Shown: piece by piece, positions 12,201 through 22,586 of the stretch
Layout of the letters: each line of letters begins with the position of its first letter
How positions within the stretch are numbered: position 1 is the first letter of the stretch
Made by a program: the position numbers and the translations under genes
The notes under the pieces: model-generated
The model's input: the letters and a program-made list of their open reading frames with translations, nothing else
Databases searched by the model: none
Told to the model about the DNA's origin: nothing
From: Closterium sp. Naga37s-1
Lineage: Eukaryota > Streptophyta > Zygnematophyceae > Desmidiales > Closteriaceae
Direction of reading: 5' to 3'
Assembly (NCBI GenBank): GCA_947471745.1
Contig: CANJKZ010000171.1
Coordinates: forward strand, 62,001-126,000
Length of the DNA stretch: 64,000 nucleotides

Positions 12201-14144
12201 CCTCCTGCGTCTTCTCTTCCTACTCTTGCTGACCCGGAGTCTGACTCCCTTCGTGCTGCTAGTCCTACTGTCACGCGTCTCCTCGCCACTGTTGTCACTG
12301 ACCCTTCCTTTGAGTCCTCTGCTGCGTCTGCTCTAGTCGCTGAGTTAGTTGACTTTGCTGCCGCTTGTCGTCTAGACTACGCCGCTAGCCTTGTCGCTGA
12401 GTCTGAGTCTGAGTCTGTCTGTCCTTCGTCCGTCGGGGGTGAGTGTGCTCTTGGCACGGACGTCCTTGAGGACAGGCAGGAGGAGTTTGAGTGCTTTGCC
12501 GCTGCGTTACCTCATCTCGTGTCCATGCTGGTTGCCCCTGAGGGAGACCCGGATGCTCCAGACATCCCGACCCCGCGCTCTTACGCTGAGGCGATCGCGG
12601 GTGAGTACTCCTCTCAATGGCAGACAGCCATGGACGCAGAGATGGCTTCTTGGAAGTCCACAGGCACCTACGTCGACGAGGATCCCCCACCTGGGGCGAA
12701 CATCGTCAGTGGCATGTGGATTTTCAGGGTGAAGCGGCCGCCGGGTTCTCCGCCTGTCTTCAAGGCGCGTTACGTTGCACGAGGCTTCAGTCAGCGAGAG
12801 GGAGTTGACTTCTTCCAGACCTTCTCCCCGACCCCGAAGATGACCACTCTTCGGGTTCTGCTGCACGTCGCCGCTCAGCGTGACTACGAGCTCCACTCTC
12901 TTGACTTCAGCACTGCTTTCTTGCAGGGCAGCCTGCACGAGGAGATCTGGCTGCGCCGCCCACCTGGCTTCACTGGGTCGTTCCCTCCTGGTACCCAGTG
13001 GAGCCTCCGACGGCCAGTCTACGGTCTCCGCCAGGCGCCGCGTGAGTGGCACGACACACTGAGGACTACACTTGCGGCTCTTGGGTTCGCTCCTTCTACT
13101 GCTGACCCGTCGCTGTTTCTACGCACCGACACTTCACTGCCGCCGTTCTACATCCTCGTGTACGTCGACGACTTGGTCTTTGTCACTGCTGACACTACGG
13201 CACTCGCCCACGTGAAGTCGGAGCTGCAGAAGAGACACACGTGCACAAACTTGGGTGAACTGACAAGCTATCTTGGCTTGCGGATCACCCGGGACAGAGC
13301 ACGGCGCACCATCACCTTGACTCAGTCACACATGGTGCAGCAGGTCCTTCAGCGCTTCCGCTTCACGTACTCCTCGCCTCAGCCCACTCCTCTGCCTACC
13401 GGTCACTCGCTCTCAGCTCTGCCTTCGGATGAGTCCGTAGAGCCGAGTGGCCCGTATCCAGAGCTTGTGGGCTGCCTCATGTACCTGATGACCTGCACTC
13501 GACCTGACCTTGCATACCCTCTTAGCATCCTTGCACGCTATGTCGCTCCTGGTCGTCACCGGAAGGAGCACATGGATGCCGCTAAGAGGGTGTTGCGTTA
13601 CTTGTGCAGTACGTCGGGCATGGGGCTAGTGCTTGGAGGACGAGACCGAGTTGTACTCACTGGGCACTCAGACGCTTCTTGGGCTGACGACCAGGCTACT
13701 CAGCGGTCGTCTCAGGGTTACACCTTCAGCCTTGGCTCTGGTTCTGTTTCTTGGCGTTCTACACGCTCGTCTTCCGTTCTCAGCTCCAGTTGTGAGGCTG
13801 AGATCTACGCCACAGCCATGGCTGCACAGGAGTTACGCTGGCTCACCTACCTGCTGACCGACTTGGGAGAGCGGCCTCGTTCTCCTCCAGTGCTGTACGT
13901 CGACAACAAGGCTACCATTGCCTTGTGTGAGGAGCACAGATTGGAGCACAGAATGAAGCATATCGCTCTACGGTACTTCCTTGCTCGAGAGTTGCAGCAG
14001 CGTGGTCAGCTTCGTCTGCGTTACGTGGCCACTCGGGCCAACACTGCTGATGTGTTCACCAAGGCGCTTCAGCCTTGTGACCATCAGCGCTTCTGTACTG
14101 TTCTAGGCCTTGTGCCTACTGTGCCTCACTTGCTTACTTCTTGA
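8865..14144 (+). CDS. copia pol: protease, integrase, reverse transcriptase, RNase H
   Basis: Long frame of 1,759 residues whose first part overlaps the gag frame and is not itself recognisable. Domain order is diagnostic of Ty1/copia: aspartic protease (DSGAS near residue 253), GAG-pre-integrase (LWHHRLGHPS, about 394), integrase core (about 460-620), a long Ala/Gly/Pro-rich spacer (about 730-1180), reverse transcriptase (about 1270-1530, with YVDDLVF near 1432), and RNase H (about 1600-1740, ending ANTADVFTKAL). It ends in TGA 236 bp before the 3' LTR. The integrase-to-RT order excludes the gypsy group. The Gly/Ala spacer at 11100-11850 is built of GCTGGTGCT-like repeats. Confidence 0.93.
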   Translation: MVLRRSGLRPLRAGAAAARAKGAREAEVTAGEAVVGAVEAVGVVVGLEGLVAAVGVVAAAAGEVAGAGAVVGAAVVVAAAGEGVVEEVAAAVVVVEALAVARASSALCRPRSSVSGTLSTGGGGGLSCTYVIRTGDRTGQTCGRAHTTQRCFSRLDDAWRTQFPDATELPRWADLMKKNIDIYALDFDAILTAMYVMSTSGESAQYLRVPPDPGIRTSEATALGAGEAAALGASESAPPGTESTEALHTFTLDSGASRCFFCDRTTLEPLARPVAVSLANPSGGPVIATSSTVLPCPAVPSGRLSGLHLPSFSTNLVAGCALQDGGVHQFTPAYERVTHCTCARTGRHLATFTRQPGSDLYTLTTESPQVAASASASGQLSAPCSCRSLAHETVLWHHRLGHPSVQRLRAMHKRYLVSGLPRVLPPLPPSPAPPYLPCVEGRQRAAPHSSSFPPTSAPLQTLHMDVWGPARVRGQGQERYFLIVVDDYSRYTTVFPLRTKGEVPDVLIPWIRASRLQLSERFHSDFPVLRLHSDRGGEFSSDLLAAYCAEHGIRQSFTLPASPQQNGVAERRIGLVMEVARTSLIHAAAPHFLWPFAVRYAAHQLNLWPRVSLPETSPTLRWTGEVGDASRFRVWASRAFVRDTSADKLSSRAVPCVFLGFVPDASGWQFYHATSRRVLPSHDVTFDESVPYYRLFPYRTTPLPPPPLFLAPGAAMVDPLPPQGAAPSGVSQVDPVEPVEVAVDSRPARGAEPERAEPGGAEPGGAEPGVAESGGAASGGAESGGAESGGAEPGSTTPGGALSSQQLREWYLQYCSLRRGASGARSAAGAGASASPPRRELPSPQRLREWYARRCSLRSGAPSVADPGAGGATAAGGAAGAPGGAAGAGATDAAGGTAGTGGTAGAAGAARGTPTTGAAAGAEDPGVGAAAGAADPGVGAAAGAADPGVGAAAGAEDPGVGAAAGAADPGAGAAGVAGDPGAEGTGGASAGSGGAARPRPYFVPLLQQVLGQPPPPSPAPSLECPPPVQSQSQLPPASPLPGPSPYTGPTGGLTERREPESRPASPESRRASPVRAAHTGRRVPPQRPPAVPGTHQMALRPSTAPQRVPLPSPPASSLPTLADPESDSLRAASPTVTRLLATVVTDPSFESSAASALVAELVDFAAACRLDYAASLVAESESESVCPSSVGGECALGTDVLEDRQEEFECFAAALPHLVSMLVAPEGDPDAPDIPTPRSYAEAIAGEYSSQWQTAMDAEMASWKSTGTYVDEDPPPGANIVSGMWIFRVKRPPGSPPVFKARYVARGFSQREGVDFFQTFSPTPKMTTLRVLLHVAAQRDYELHSLDFSTAFLQGSLHEEIWLRRPPGFTGSFPPGTQWSLRRPVYGLRQAPREWHDTLRTTLAALGFAPSTADPSLFLRTDTSLPPFYILVYVDDLVFVTADTTALAHVKSELQKRHTCTNLGELTSYLGLRITRDRARRTITLTQSHMVQQVLQRFRFTYSSPQPTPLPTGHSLSALPSDESVEPSGPYPELVGCLMYLMTCTRPDLAYPLSILARYVAPGRHRKEHMDAAKRVLRYLCSTSGMGLVLGGRDRVVLTGHSDASWADDQATQRSSQGYTFSLGSGSVSWRSTRSSSVLSSSCEAEIYATAMAAQELRWLTYLLTDLGERPRSPPVLYVDNKATIALCEEHRLEHRMKHIALRYFLARELQQRGQLRLRYVATRANTADVFTKALQPCDHQRFCTVLGLVPTVPHLLTS

Positions 14145-14380
14145 CTCTGTTTGTACTGTGATCTCTATATATATACCTGCATACTTACACTTGCTAGGTT
14201 GTGCTCACTGTACCCCTTGCTATATATTTAAACTGCATGTGAACTGGTCTTGTGACCACTTGCTTGTGCTCGGAATTTGTGTGGTTTCCTCAAGATCCAC
14301 CCTGAGCTTGCTTTGCCCTTCCTGACTGGTCTTGTGACCACTACTTGCTCTGGCTATCCCCCATTTCGCCTATGGGGGTG

Positions 14381-14523
14381 TGTCAAAACATATGCATAAT
14401 TGTATCTAGGCTATATTGGGGCTAGCCTTAGGGGGTACACAAATAGTCTCGACACTCTAGTCTTGCACCCCAATCTTCACCTAATCATCACCTTTTCTCG
14501 TTCCCTAGCTAGTGATTCTAACA
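14381..14523 (+). repeat. 3' LTR, 143 bp
   Basis: Identical to 6595-6737. It is preceded by the purine-rich tract TATGGGGGTG and followed by the TGTGC target duplication (14524-14528). Confidence 0.93.
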
Positions 14524-14823
14524 TGTGCGACTCGACGTGACACATGGCGTGTGGGACAAGTTTGATTACAATGGATTTAGCTTGGGCGACACGTTTGGTT
14601 GCAGTTACATGTGTGCATTGGGTAGAGTATAAATCAGTTGTACTAGTCAGTTGAAAACAACACTTGGAAAATCTCTCGCTTGGTGGAAACCAATGTTCAA
14701 TTCTGATTGGTGGCGTTTTTTTGGCACATTTCTGATTTCCTAGTGAATTGCTAGTCAAGGACCAGTGAAGCCCTAGAAAAGGCCTCGCGAGGCACTAGTG
14801 AAGCGCAAACCTTGCTGGACAAG
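14524..14823. other. flank between copia element and LINE remnant
   Basis: About 300 bases, moderately AT-rich, continuing the pre-insertion DNA from before 6590. No convincing coding, repeat or RNA signal was seen. The LINE similarity begins near 14824-14845, but its exact 5' edge cannot be fixed by eye. Confidence 0.5.
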
Positions 14824-17688
14824 TCAAACCGTTAGGGGGTGACTGGAGACAACAGTAGGATGGAGCGGATGCTGACGGATTTCCATGTCAAGGATGTGTT
14901 TTGAGAGCTGAATCCGGATGAGAGACGGTTCACTTTTTATTGCAAGTCGGCGAAGGTCAGCTCGCGGATTGACAGGGTGTTGGTGTCGCAGTCCCTGATG
15001 CATTTGGTGGCGAGAGCGACTCACCAGTGGGTGCGGAAGGGGATCATGGACCACAAATTCGCGGTTAGGTTGCGGCTGGCGTGGAGGGGCCCGCAGGAGA
15101 CAGGGCCAGGGATCTGGCGGTTTCCGGCGAGGCTGGCTAAGCGGCCTGGTGTGGAGACGACGATTGCGGATGTGGTCCGGAAGCACTGTGAAGGGGGGAG
15201 CGGGGACTTCGACAGACTGTCAAGAAGCCTGGTAGCTCGCCTGCGGAAGTATGACAAAGAAGAGAAGCGGAGGGTGAAGCATACTAGAAGGACTTTGGAA
15301 GAACAAGTGGGGAGTCTACAGCATAGGGTGATGGCTGATCCGAGCGATGACGCGCTGCAGGCGCTGCTGACAAGTCGGGAAGCGATGCTGCAGAGGTACT
15401 GGGATGGCCGGAGAAATTTCCCGCATACACGGACGGGGCTCAAGGTGCAGTTAGAAGGGGAAACGCCAACTGGTTTTCTGACGGCGCTGATTTAAGAGTC
15501 GGAAAGCCAAGTCGGGGATCAAGGAACTTGTGCGGAACGGGGTCAGCCACACGGATGCACGAGCGGTCCTGGAAGCAGCTACCTGTCACTTCAAGGAAGC
15601 GTTTGACGAGGCCCCCATGGGTGGTGGTGCTGAGCCGGTGCTGGAGTGGACGCCGAGGAAGGTGCTGGAAGAAGCATCAGCGGAGGGCCTGACGAGGGAA
15701 TGGACAGAGAGCGAGGTTAAGCCGCCGATCAGGGGACTGGCCAACGATAAGTCGCCTGGTCGAGATGGGCTACCCAAGGAGTTATTCCAAAGTCACTGGG
15801 AGTTGCTGCGGGAGCCGGTGATGAAGATGATCAGGGATTTTGTCGCGACAGGAAAGATGCCGGAAGTCGCGAATGAGGCGGTTACTATCCTGCTTTACAA
15901 AAAGGGGGCAGAGATGGATATCAGGAATTATCGGCCAATCACGCTGTTGTCGGGTGTGTACAAGATTCTGGCGAAGGTGGTGGCGACACGGATGAAAGCG
16001 GTGGTGTCAGGTCTGATGTACGCACCACAGCGTACTCCTGCAGCATCTCACTAAGCGGAACGGCACTTCAGGCTCTGGAGTGGCGATCTGATGTACGCGC
16101 CGAGGGAGCAAGGAGGGCTGGGAGTGATTGACCCACGAGGATGCATTGACAGCGTGGCTCTGAGGTGTGTGGGCCTGGCATTGCGGCAGGAGTGTCCACT
16201 CAGGCGGGGATTGACGGAGCATGCGGCAGGCCTGCCTCTGGGCTGGGCAACGTTGTATGCGCATAAAGCGGTGCTGAGAAGGGGGGTGTTCAAAAGCAGG
16301 AGGTGGGCAAGGTTGTGCAAGGCGGTTTTGAAATCCACGGCGGTGGAGGTGCCGGATGCTGCATCACGATGGGAAGTGGCAGAGGAATTGCTGTGCTACA
16401 ACAGAAACATCATTCACCGGGGGAAGGCCCCATTTGGCTGTCAGAACGGAACGGAGAAGCTGTGGGGATGGAAGTTGCGCGACATGGTGCTGAGGAGTGG
16501 GATGGTACTGTGGCGTTGAAATCGGAGGAGATGCTCACAAGGGAGCTGGAGGGCAAAAAAGAGGCGGAGATGGCACTTAAGGCGTTATACGCGGCGCCGG
16601 AGCAGTGGCGACAGTCGGTGCTGGCGCCTTTGACGGCAGAGGAGGTAGCGGCTGAATCGTCTATGGTGTGTACTAAGCTTCCGAGTGGGCATAGGTGCCT
16701 ATGGGAGGTTAGTGGCAAGTTGGGAAGGAAGGTGGAGAGCGCACGGCATGGGATGTGAGGTTGGTGCTGTGGTGTGGTGGTGTGATACCAGTGAAGCTGT
16801 CCAAGACTCGGGCAGTAAGAGAAGCTGGGGACCTGAGAATGCGGTTACTAAGCTCGACACTGTTTAAGGAGGAGGTGGCCCCGCTGAGGAAGCTCAGAGA
16901 GCCGAGCAAGGGAGTGGAAGTTGTGGAGGTGAAAAGGACGAACTGGGAAGCCCGGGCGGGCAGAAAAATCAACTGGGAGCGGGGAAGAAGTGTCCGAGAT
17001 TCCCTTGTGGTCCCGGCCAGAGCAAGAGATGTCCTGCTCCGAGTGCAAAATCTCAATCTCCAGGTGGGAGAGAGGGTTTCATTCCTGAAGGGCGGGGTGA
17101 CGTGCCCGCATTGCGGTTTGGCAGAAACGCTGGAGCATTGCTTGCTCGAGTGTGCGAGCATCGCACCAGTGGTTGGGGCAGTCAAATCGGCGCTCAGCAT
17201 GATGCAGCCGACGAGGCGGGTTGACAGCCTGGCAGACCTCGTGTTCGGTGCGGAGGGAACGAGGCCCGGTTTTCCGGAAGCAACTATGGTGGCAGTCACG
17301 ATGCACCATATCTTGTTGGGAAGGTGTGACGTGTCTCTCTGTAAGGTGAAGAAGTTCCAGGCACGGAAGGTGATCTGGAGGATCAAAGTGGAATTCAACA
17401 AGCATGCAAGGATCTATTGTAGCAGACTGACCAGACAAGCGCGGAGGGATAAGGCGAGGTGGAATTTGGCGGAGGATGAGGCACGTGTCATGCGGCGGAT
17501 CTGTGACAACGAGGCACTGGGACTGAGGTGGCAGGGGGGTTTCGAGTCCGTCTGGTCGAACCCGAGAACTTTCGTGAAACCACCATAGAGTTCGCAGGGA
17601 GGGCTAGGCGTTTTCGCCCAGCTTGAGCCCTGATGAATCAGTTACGACTGTATCGTTTTGCCTGTACATCTTCTTGTATAAGCTTTCA

Positions 17689-17720
<32 letters not shown>

Positions 17721-17751
17721 AACAACAACAACAACAACAAGAAAAAGAAAG

Positions 17752-17789
<38 letters not shown>
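14824..17789 (+). mobile_element. LINE (APE-type, L1-like) remnant, 5'-truncated and internally deleted
   Basis: From 14845 the plus strand reads as the end of an APE endonuclease (NSRMERMLTDF, then SRIDRVLVSQ at about 14955-14985), with one TGA inside. A linker follows to 15495, then the N-terminal half of a LINE reverse transcriptase (15530-16054: NDKSPGRDGLPKELF and YRPITLLSGVYKILAK). The catalytic palm with its Y/FADD box is missing: the text jumps from MYAPQRTP to MYAPREQGGLGVID, which is C-terminal to the palm. The rest (16091-17588) runs through three frames and ends with a zf-RVT zinc motif (CPHC...HCLLEC near 17101-17153). A poly(A)/(CAA) tail closes it. It is clearly dead: 5' truncation, palm deletion, several frame changes. 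Confidence 0.88.
17691..17789 (+). repeat. LINE 3' tail: poly(A) with an inner (CAA)n block
   Basis: About 30 A, then seven CAA units, then AGAAAAAGAAAG, then about 35 A. It directly follows the LINE 3' UTR. Long Phe- or Lys-rich frames here are artefacts of this tract. Confidence 0.9.
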
Positions 17790-17790
<1 letters not shown>

Positions 17791-17915
17791 GCCAACTCAG
17801 CAAAAGTGCAGCCTTGTGGAAGAAGCGACAAATCATATTTGGGCAAATGTTTCTTACCTTTCCGTTAGAAAAGGAGTCGTTACAAGGATTAACCAATGCA
17901 CCATCTACACTGAAG
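17790..17915. other. spacer between LINE tail and TFIIIC gene end
   Basis: About 125 bases with no recognised feature. They lie downstream of the TGA that ends the minus-strand TFIIIC reading frame. Confidence 0.5.
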
Positions 17916-18899
17916 TCAAATGGTCAAATAGTTTCTCATGGCTTGTCTAGCTAATGCATCAGCTCCACTAGTTCTGTAGATAGCAACCAAGTTATGGGTT
18001 GCTTCTCGTTTCAACCCAGCGTCACATTCCTGCCTTTCAGGACCACTAACCTCCCTGCTTCTCTGGCTTCTTAATCCCGGCTGCTCGGCGGTGGCATGGT
18101 GCCGGCGTGGAGTGGCGGGGGAGAGAACGTGCTTGTAGTGGTCGACAGCGAGGTGCAGCAGTCCCACGTGGTGGAACGCACGACCCAAGTTGAAATGCAC
18201 TTCCTGAGATGTGTAACGGGGAACCAAACAGAAAATGCTGGCCATGGGAAGGAGATGACGAGGGAAGCAGAAGGGGGACCCACTTGGAAGCACAGTACAC
18301 CAGTAAAGTATGTTGACTAACCTCCTCCTAAGCTGAACTCGCCTCAGGTCAGGTGCGCTCACCTGAGTGTCGCCTGCCAGCTAGGCGTACTGCTGCAGCA
18401 GCACCATGCCCTGCAGCACACACTGGCTGCGGTCGCGCGGGCATGAGCCCAGGGAGAGATTCAGCAGCGCCACTCCTGGTGACAGCAGGCAACACGGGAG
18501 CGAGAGAGACGATAGGGAGGAGGGCAGTGAGGGACAGTTCTCAGAGCTACACCCACAAACATACCACCACCAACTCCCCCAACCGCCCCACCCCTCCTCC
18601 CCCCTCCCTCAATCCTTCCCACACCACCACCCCAAGCCCCCACAAGCGCACCGCAGCAGAGGCAGATGAGGGGGTCGTGGGGCTGCATGAGGTGGGCACG
18701 TAGGTACTCGCAGCAGGCACCCTGCATGTTGCCGCGCAGCGCGTGGTGGTGGCCCGACACCAGCACTGCTGCCACACACTCCGGGTGCCGCATGCGCATC
18801 TGCTACAGGAACTTGGCCCGCCGGTCGTTGCTCTCCGTGCCCCTGGGGAGAGGAAAGGGGAGCAGTTTTTGGTGGAAGGAGGGAGGCGTGCTGGGTGCC

Positions 18900-19095
18900 T
18901 CGTGTGTGTACGCGTGGTCATGGTCGTGGAGCTTGGGATATGTACGGGTGTGTGTGTTGGTGCGTGTGGCAGTGTGTGTTTGCGTGTGGGTGTGACTGTG
19001 TGGTTGTGAGTGTGTGGGTGCGTATATGTGGTTGTGCGTATGTGGTTGTGAGTGTGTGGCTGTTTGTGTGGATGCGTGTGTGTGTGTGTAGTATG
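18900..19095 (+). repeat. (GT)n-rich microsatellite in a TFIIIC intron
   Basis: Interrupted GTGTGTG / TGTGGTTGTG tract lying between the exons 19336-19234 and 18843-18652. It explains the Thr/His-rich and Val/Cys-rich frames on both strands. Confidence 0.8.
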
Positions 19096-20229
19096 TGTGA
19101 GGGTGCGAGAGATGTGCATCTGATATATAGAGACAATGGCCCCTGCCCCCTGTCTCATATCATCTTATTCAATCCGTGAGAGTGGGCGCACACAAGATAG
19201 TGGTGCACATGTGCAAGGGAACACATAACGCACCTGAGGGTGAGGGAGTGGAAGAGCGACCAGCCGCGGATGCTGTGAGGCTGCTCGCTGATGATGGCCC
19301 TCGCCACCTCAAACTGCAGCATGCCACTCGCTTCCTCTGCACGCCCACGCATGCAAGCATAGTAAGATGGTTGTGGGGCGGATGGGAGGTGCTCAAGCAA
19401 GGGCGGATGGCAAGGGCATGGAACAAACAACGAAAAGGCAGCATGGTGAAGGAGAGGAAGTGAGCCAGCAAGGGGAAGAACCGGCTCAGCAGCAAGGGGA
19501 CCGCCAGTAGCTGACTGTAGCTGCTTGCACATGGGCTTGGGAAGATTATGGGAAAGAGCTGTCTCGACGAGGCGCTCAGCTTCCATGGGGCGGCCCTCGT
19601 GCAGCAGACCCTGCACCACCTGTGGGGGGTGTGATGGCCAGAAGGTGGGGGGGAAGGGGTCCAGGGAAAGGCGAGCTCGTTGTGAGCAGCAATGATGCAA
19701 CAGATATGGACCCTGTGGAATATTTAAGGGAGTGGAGTCCTGTGGGCAGATGGCAGAGTCGGTTTCATCGGAAGAGGCAGGAGAGGGTGGGTGCATGGGA
19801 GGAGGCAGGGCAATGTGGGGCAGGAGGGGCAAGGGGCTTTAGGGGCGGGGGGGGGAGGGAAGCAAGGATTGTGGCAAGAGGGGAAGAACAGCGACATGAA
19901 AGACATAGAGAGGGGAACAGAGGACGGCACACCTTGAGCAGCAGGCCAAACTGCTGGTCGTCTGAGAAGATTCCAGGAAGCGGCACCACGTGCAGCGTGG
20001 GCTCGTCCACGTTCTTCAGCCCCAAGTTGCTTAGCTGGACGCAGCGCGTGAAGGGGAGGGGAGTGGGGGACGGGTTCAGAGAGGAGGGAGGAGGAGGGGA
20101 GGGAGGAGGGGGTTCAGAGAGGCGGGGAGGTGGAGTGGTGAGTGGGAGGTTGTCCTTGAGTGCTAACTCCAGTCGCACAACTGAATCACAATTCACTACT
20201 TGACTTCACAGCACACAACTCCCATCATC

Positions 20230-20470
20230 TGCTGCTTGCCCCATTGCTTTTCCCCAATTCCCCTCCCTCCTTTCCCCCTCCCCCTCCCATACTCACATTT
20301 CCCCCCCTCCCCCCCCCCCCTTCCCCTCTGTCTTCCCTTCTCTTTCTCCCCCATTCTGCTCCCGCTCCCCCCACCACTAGCTGCAGCCAATCAACCACCA
20401 CCAGCCTTCCCCGCCCCCTCTCCTCCCGCTCCCCCCTCCCCCTCCCCCGCGCCCCTCCGCTCCCCCAGCG
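20230..20470 (+). repeat. low-complexity pyrimidine-rich tract (purine-rich on the gene strand)
   Basis: Runs of CCCTCCCC and TTCCCCCTC lie between and partly over the weak TFIIIC exon near 20535-20390. The Pro-rich and Gly/Arg-rich frames here are compositional. The exon boundary at this point is therefore uncertain. Confidence 0.55.
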
Positions 20471-22586
20471 ACGCCTGCCTCTCCGCCTTCTCTGCTGCCA
20501 GCCACTCCAGGCGCCGCCGATTCGCCAGCTCGCAGCTGGTGGGGGAAGGGTGGAGGGGATGGGAGGAAAGAGGGGGAGGGGTGATGGGGTGTGTGTAGGA
20601 GGAGAAGAGGTGATCAGGTGCTGGGGGGAGGGTGATGGTATGGTGAGAGGATAGAACGGCAGATGAGAGGTGGTGACAAACTTAAGGCACGTGAGGGGAG
20701 GGGTCCATCCCACCATCCGTCCTCTGCCCTCTCACAACCCCGTCCATGCAAGCATTGCATCACTGCCGGCTGCCTCACCCTACCCTACTGCCCCATGAAG
20801 CCCTCTTTCATCCCTTCACTCTCCCCATAACACAGCAGAGCAGTGCAGCCCAGCTCAGACGATGCCGCGCGGCAGGCGCAGCTTGAGCCTGCAGTAGAGC
20901 CCCTCCTTGCTATCCCTCGCCTGGTCGCCCAGCAGCGGCTTCAGCTGCCTCATCCACCCCCTCCACCACGGGTGCTCCGCCCGGAAGGCCGACAGAATCT
21001 GATGTGCAGGCATCTCTCGTTCAATAACATGCTCTGCTGATACTAGGAGTGAAGCACCCATATGGCCACCCACCATGCATTCACTTGTGCTACCCATGCG
21101 AGTGCTGCTCCTTCCAGGCGAAGCTGCTCCCTGTGCATCGCCTCTCCTGCCCACTCACCCATTTCCCCACGTCTCACTCACCTCCACTCCTCCCATCCTC
21201 CACTCCACCCCTGACAAGCATCACCCACATCCATACACCCCTGCCACCTCACGCCCCTGCCACCTCACGCCCCTGCCAGCTCACGCCCCTGTTAGCTCAC
21301 GCCCCTGCCAACTCACCGTCCATGCCCAACCCACCGGCTCGTTCTTGTCGATCGCCCACATCGACTGGGACACCATGGGCAGCGCAACTTCCAGGAACTT
21401 GCTGGCATTGTCGGCCTTGTCCAGTCGCTCCTCCACCAGCTTCCACCACACCGCCCCGCCCCTCTTTCTCATCGCCCCCTCGCCCACCCCACCCACTGCG
21501 CTACCCGCAGCTGCAGCAGAGGCAGAGGCAGCTGAAGCACCCCCCTGCGACCCTCCCTATGCTGCCTCTGCCCCGCCCTACTGTCCCTCGCTCCCCTCCT
21601 GCTCGCCCCCCCTCGGCCCCTCCAGCACGGCCACCACCTCTGGCAAGCGACCAGTGAGGGCAAGCGCAGAGGAGAGGTGCATGTGGGGTTGGGATAGCCA
21701 TGGCAGACATGCCACCACTAGAAGGAGGGCGGAGGAGAGAGCATGTTTTGGGGAGGGAAGAGGGGAGAGCGAAGAAAGGAAAGGTGAGGGAGGTGAGAAG
21801 TGGCGAGGAGAGGTGCGGAAAGGTGGCAGGCTGAGGCGAGGAGGTGATTGGTGGTGGAGGAGAAACATAGCCAGCGAGGGAGAGGAGCCGCAGGCGCATG
21901 GTGCATGGACTGGACGGGAGAAAGTGGTGTGAGCGACAAGAGGAGAGGGGGCGGAAGGAGGCAGTGAAGGAAATGTGAGTGTCGAAAAGGGAAGAGAGTG
22001 TTGAGGAGGAGAAAGGGAGGGGGGAAAGCAGAGGGCCAGGTAGGGGTGCCTTGTGCGGGCACCCACAGAGGGGAAAGACATGCACACTCCAACCCTCTCT
22101 CCCAAGCCTCCACCGCCCACACGAACACTGAAAGAAAAACAAGCACGCTTCCGCCTCCTCAAACACGAACCCCACCCTTCGCTTCCCAGCCTCCACTGCC
22201 AACACGACACATGCACCTCTATCAAGAATTGGCACGGCTTCATCCACTCGCCCAGCAGCAGCACGCGCTGCGCCCACCTTCACCCAGACCGCCGTCCACC
22301 CCTCCAATTGTTGCCATAACGCCTCTGCCCCTCCCCCTTGCATCTCTGACCCTGTCCCTTCCCCACCACCCTCTGAAGAAGGAGCACCCCCAGGATCCCC
22401 AGCAGCAGCATTTGCAACGACGGCAGCAGCGGCAGCGAGTGTCACGTCATCTTAGTGGCAGCATAGTGGGCGGTAGAAGCGGACGGCATCTGCCACCCAG
22501 CCGACAGCCATGAAGGCGTTGCCTGCCTCCGAGAAGAGGTCTGTACAGTCCCCTGCACTCTCCTGATCCAATGCTTGCAAGTATGG

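Larger units (their letters stand above)
6595..14523 (+). mobile_element. Ty1/copia retrotransposon, looks whole, very young
   Basis: It is bounded by two 143-bp LTRs (6595-6737 and 14381-14523) that read identical, and flanked by a perfect 5-bp target duplication TGTGC (6590-6594 and 14524-14528). Inside are a primer-binding site for initiator tRNA-Met (6738-6749), a 1.4-kb repetitive leader, a gag frame, a long pol frame in copia order (protease, integrase, reverse transcriptase, RNase H) and a polypurine tract just before the 3' LTR (around 14372-14380). Identical LTRs mean insertion was recent. The unusually short LTRs and long repeat-filled leader are shared with the other copia-type elements here. 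Confidence 0.95.
17916..22586 (-). pseudogene. TFIIIC TPR subunit (TFC4 / GTF3C3-like), decayed, 5' part missing
   Basis: Minus-strand exons in order: 22586-22217, 21717-21317, 20998 to about 20860, about 20535-20390, 20034-19933, 19619 to about 19502, 19336-19234, 18843-18652, 18475-18363, 18203-17916 (TGA). The last exons match the C-terminus of the TFIIIC subunit that bridges TFIIIC and TFIIIB at pol III genes: EYLRAHLMQPHDPLICLCCG, CVLQGMVLL, EVHFNLGRAFHHVGLLHLAV, NLVAIYRTSG. Upstream exons give TPR-like helices (VWVKVGAARAAAGRVDEAV; WWKLVEERLDKADNASKFLE). Most splice sites are GT/AG with fitting phases, but TAG at 18381-18383, 18803-18805, 21557-21559 and 21578-21580, and TAA at 22452-22454, fall in frame, and the phase into 18843-18652 is off by one. 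The N-terminal half, which carries the first TPR array, is not found up to 24200. A member of another TPR family is less likely given the C-terminal match. Confidence 0.72.

Noticed and set aside
10000-13060. Minus-strand frames of 180-295 residues
   Set aside because: Antisense shadows of copia integrase and reverse transcriptase.
17604-17950. Phe-rich and Lys-rich small proteins
   Set aside because: Readings of the LINE poly(A)/(CAA) tail.
17916-22586. Non-standard genetic code (TAR as Gln) for this organism
   Set aside because: Kept as a finding only for the gene. The copia pol frame and all LRR exons are free of TAR codons, so decay of one gene explains the data better.
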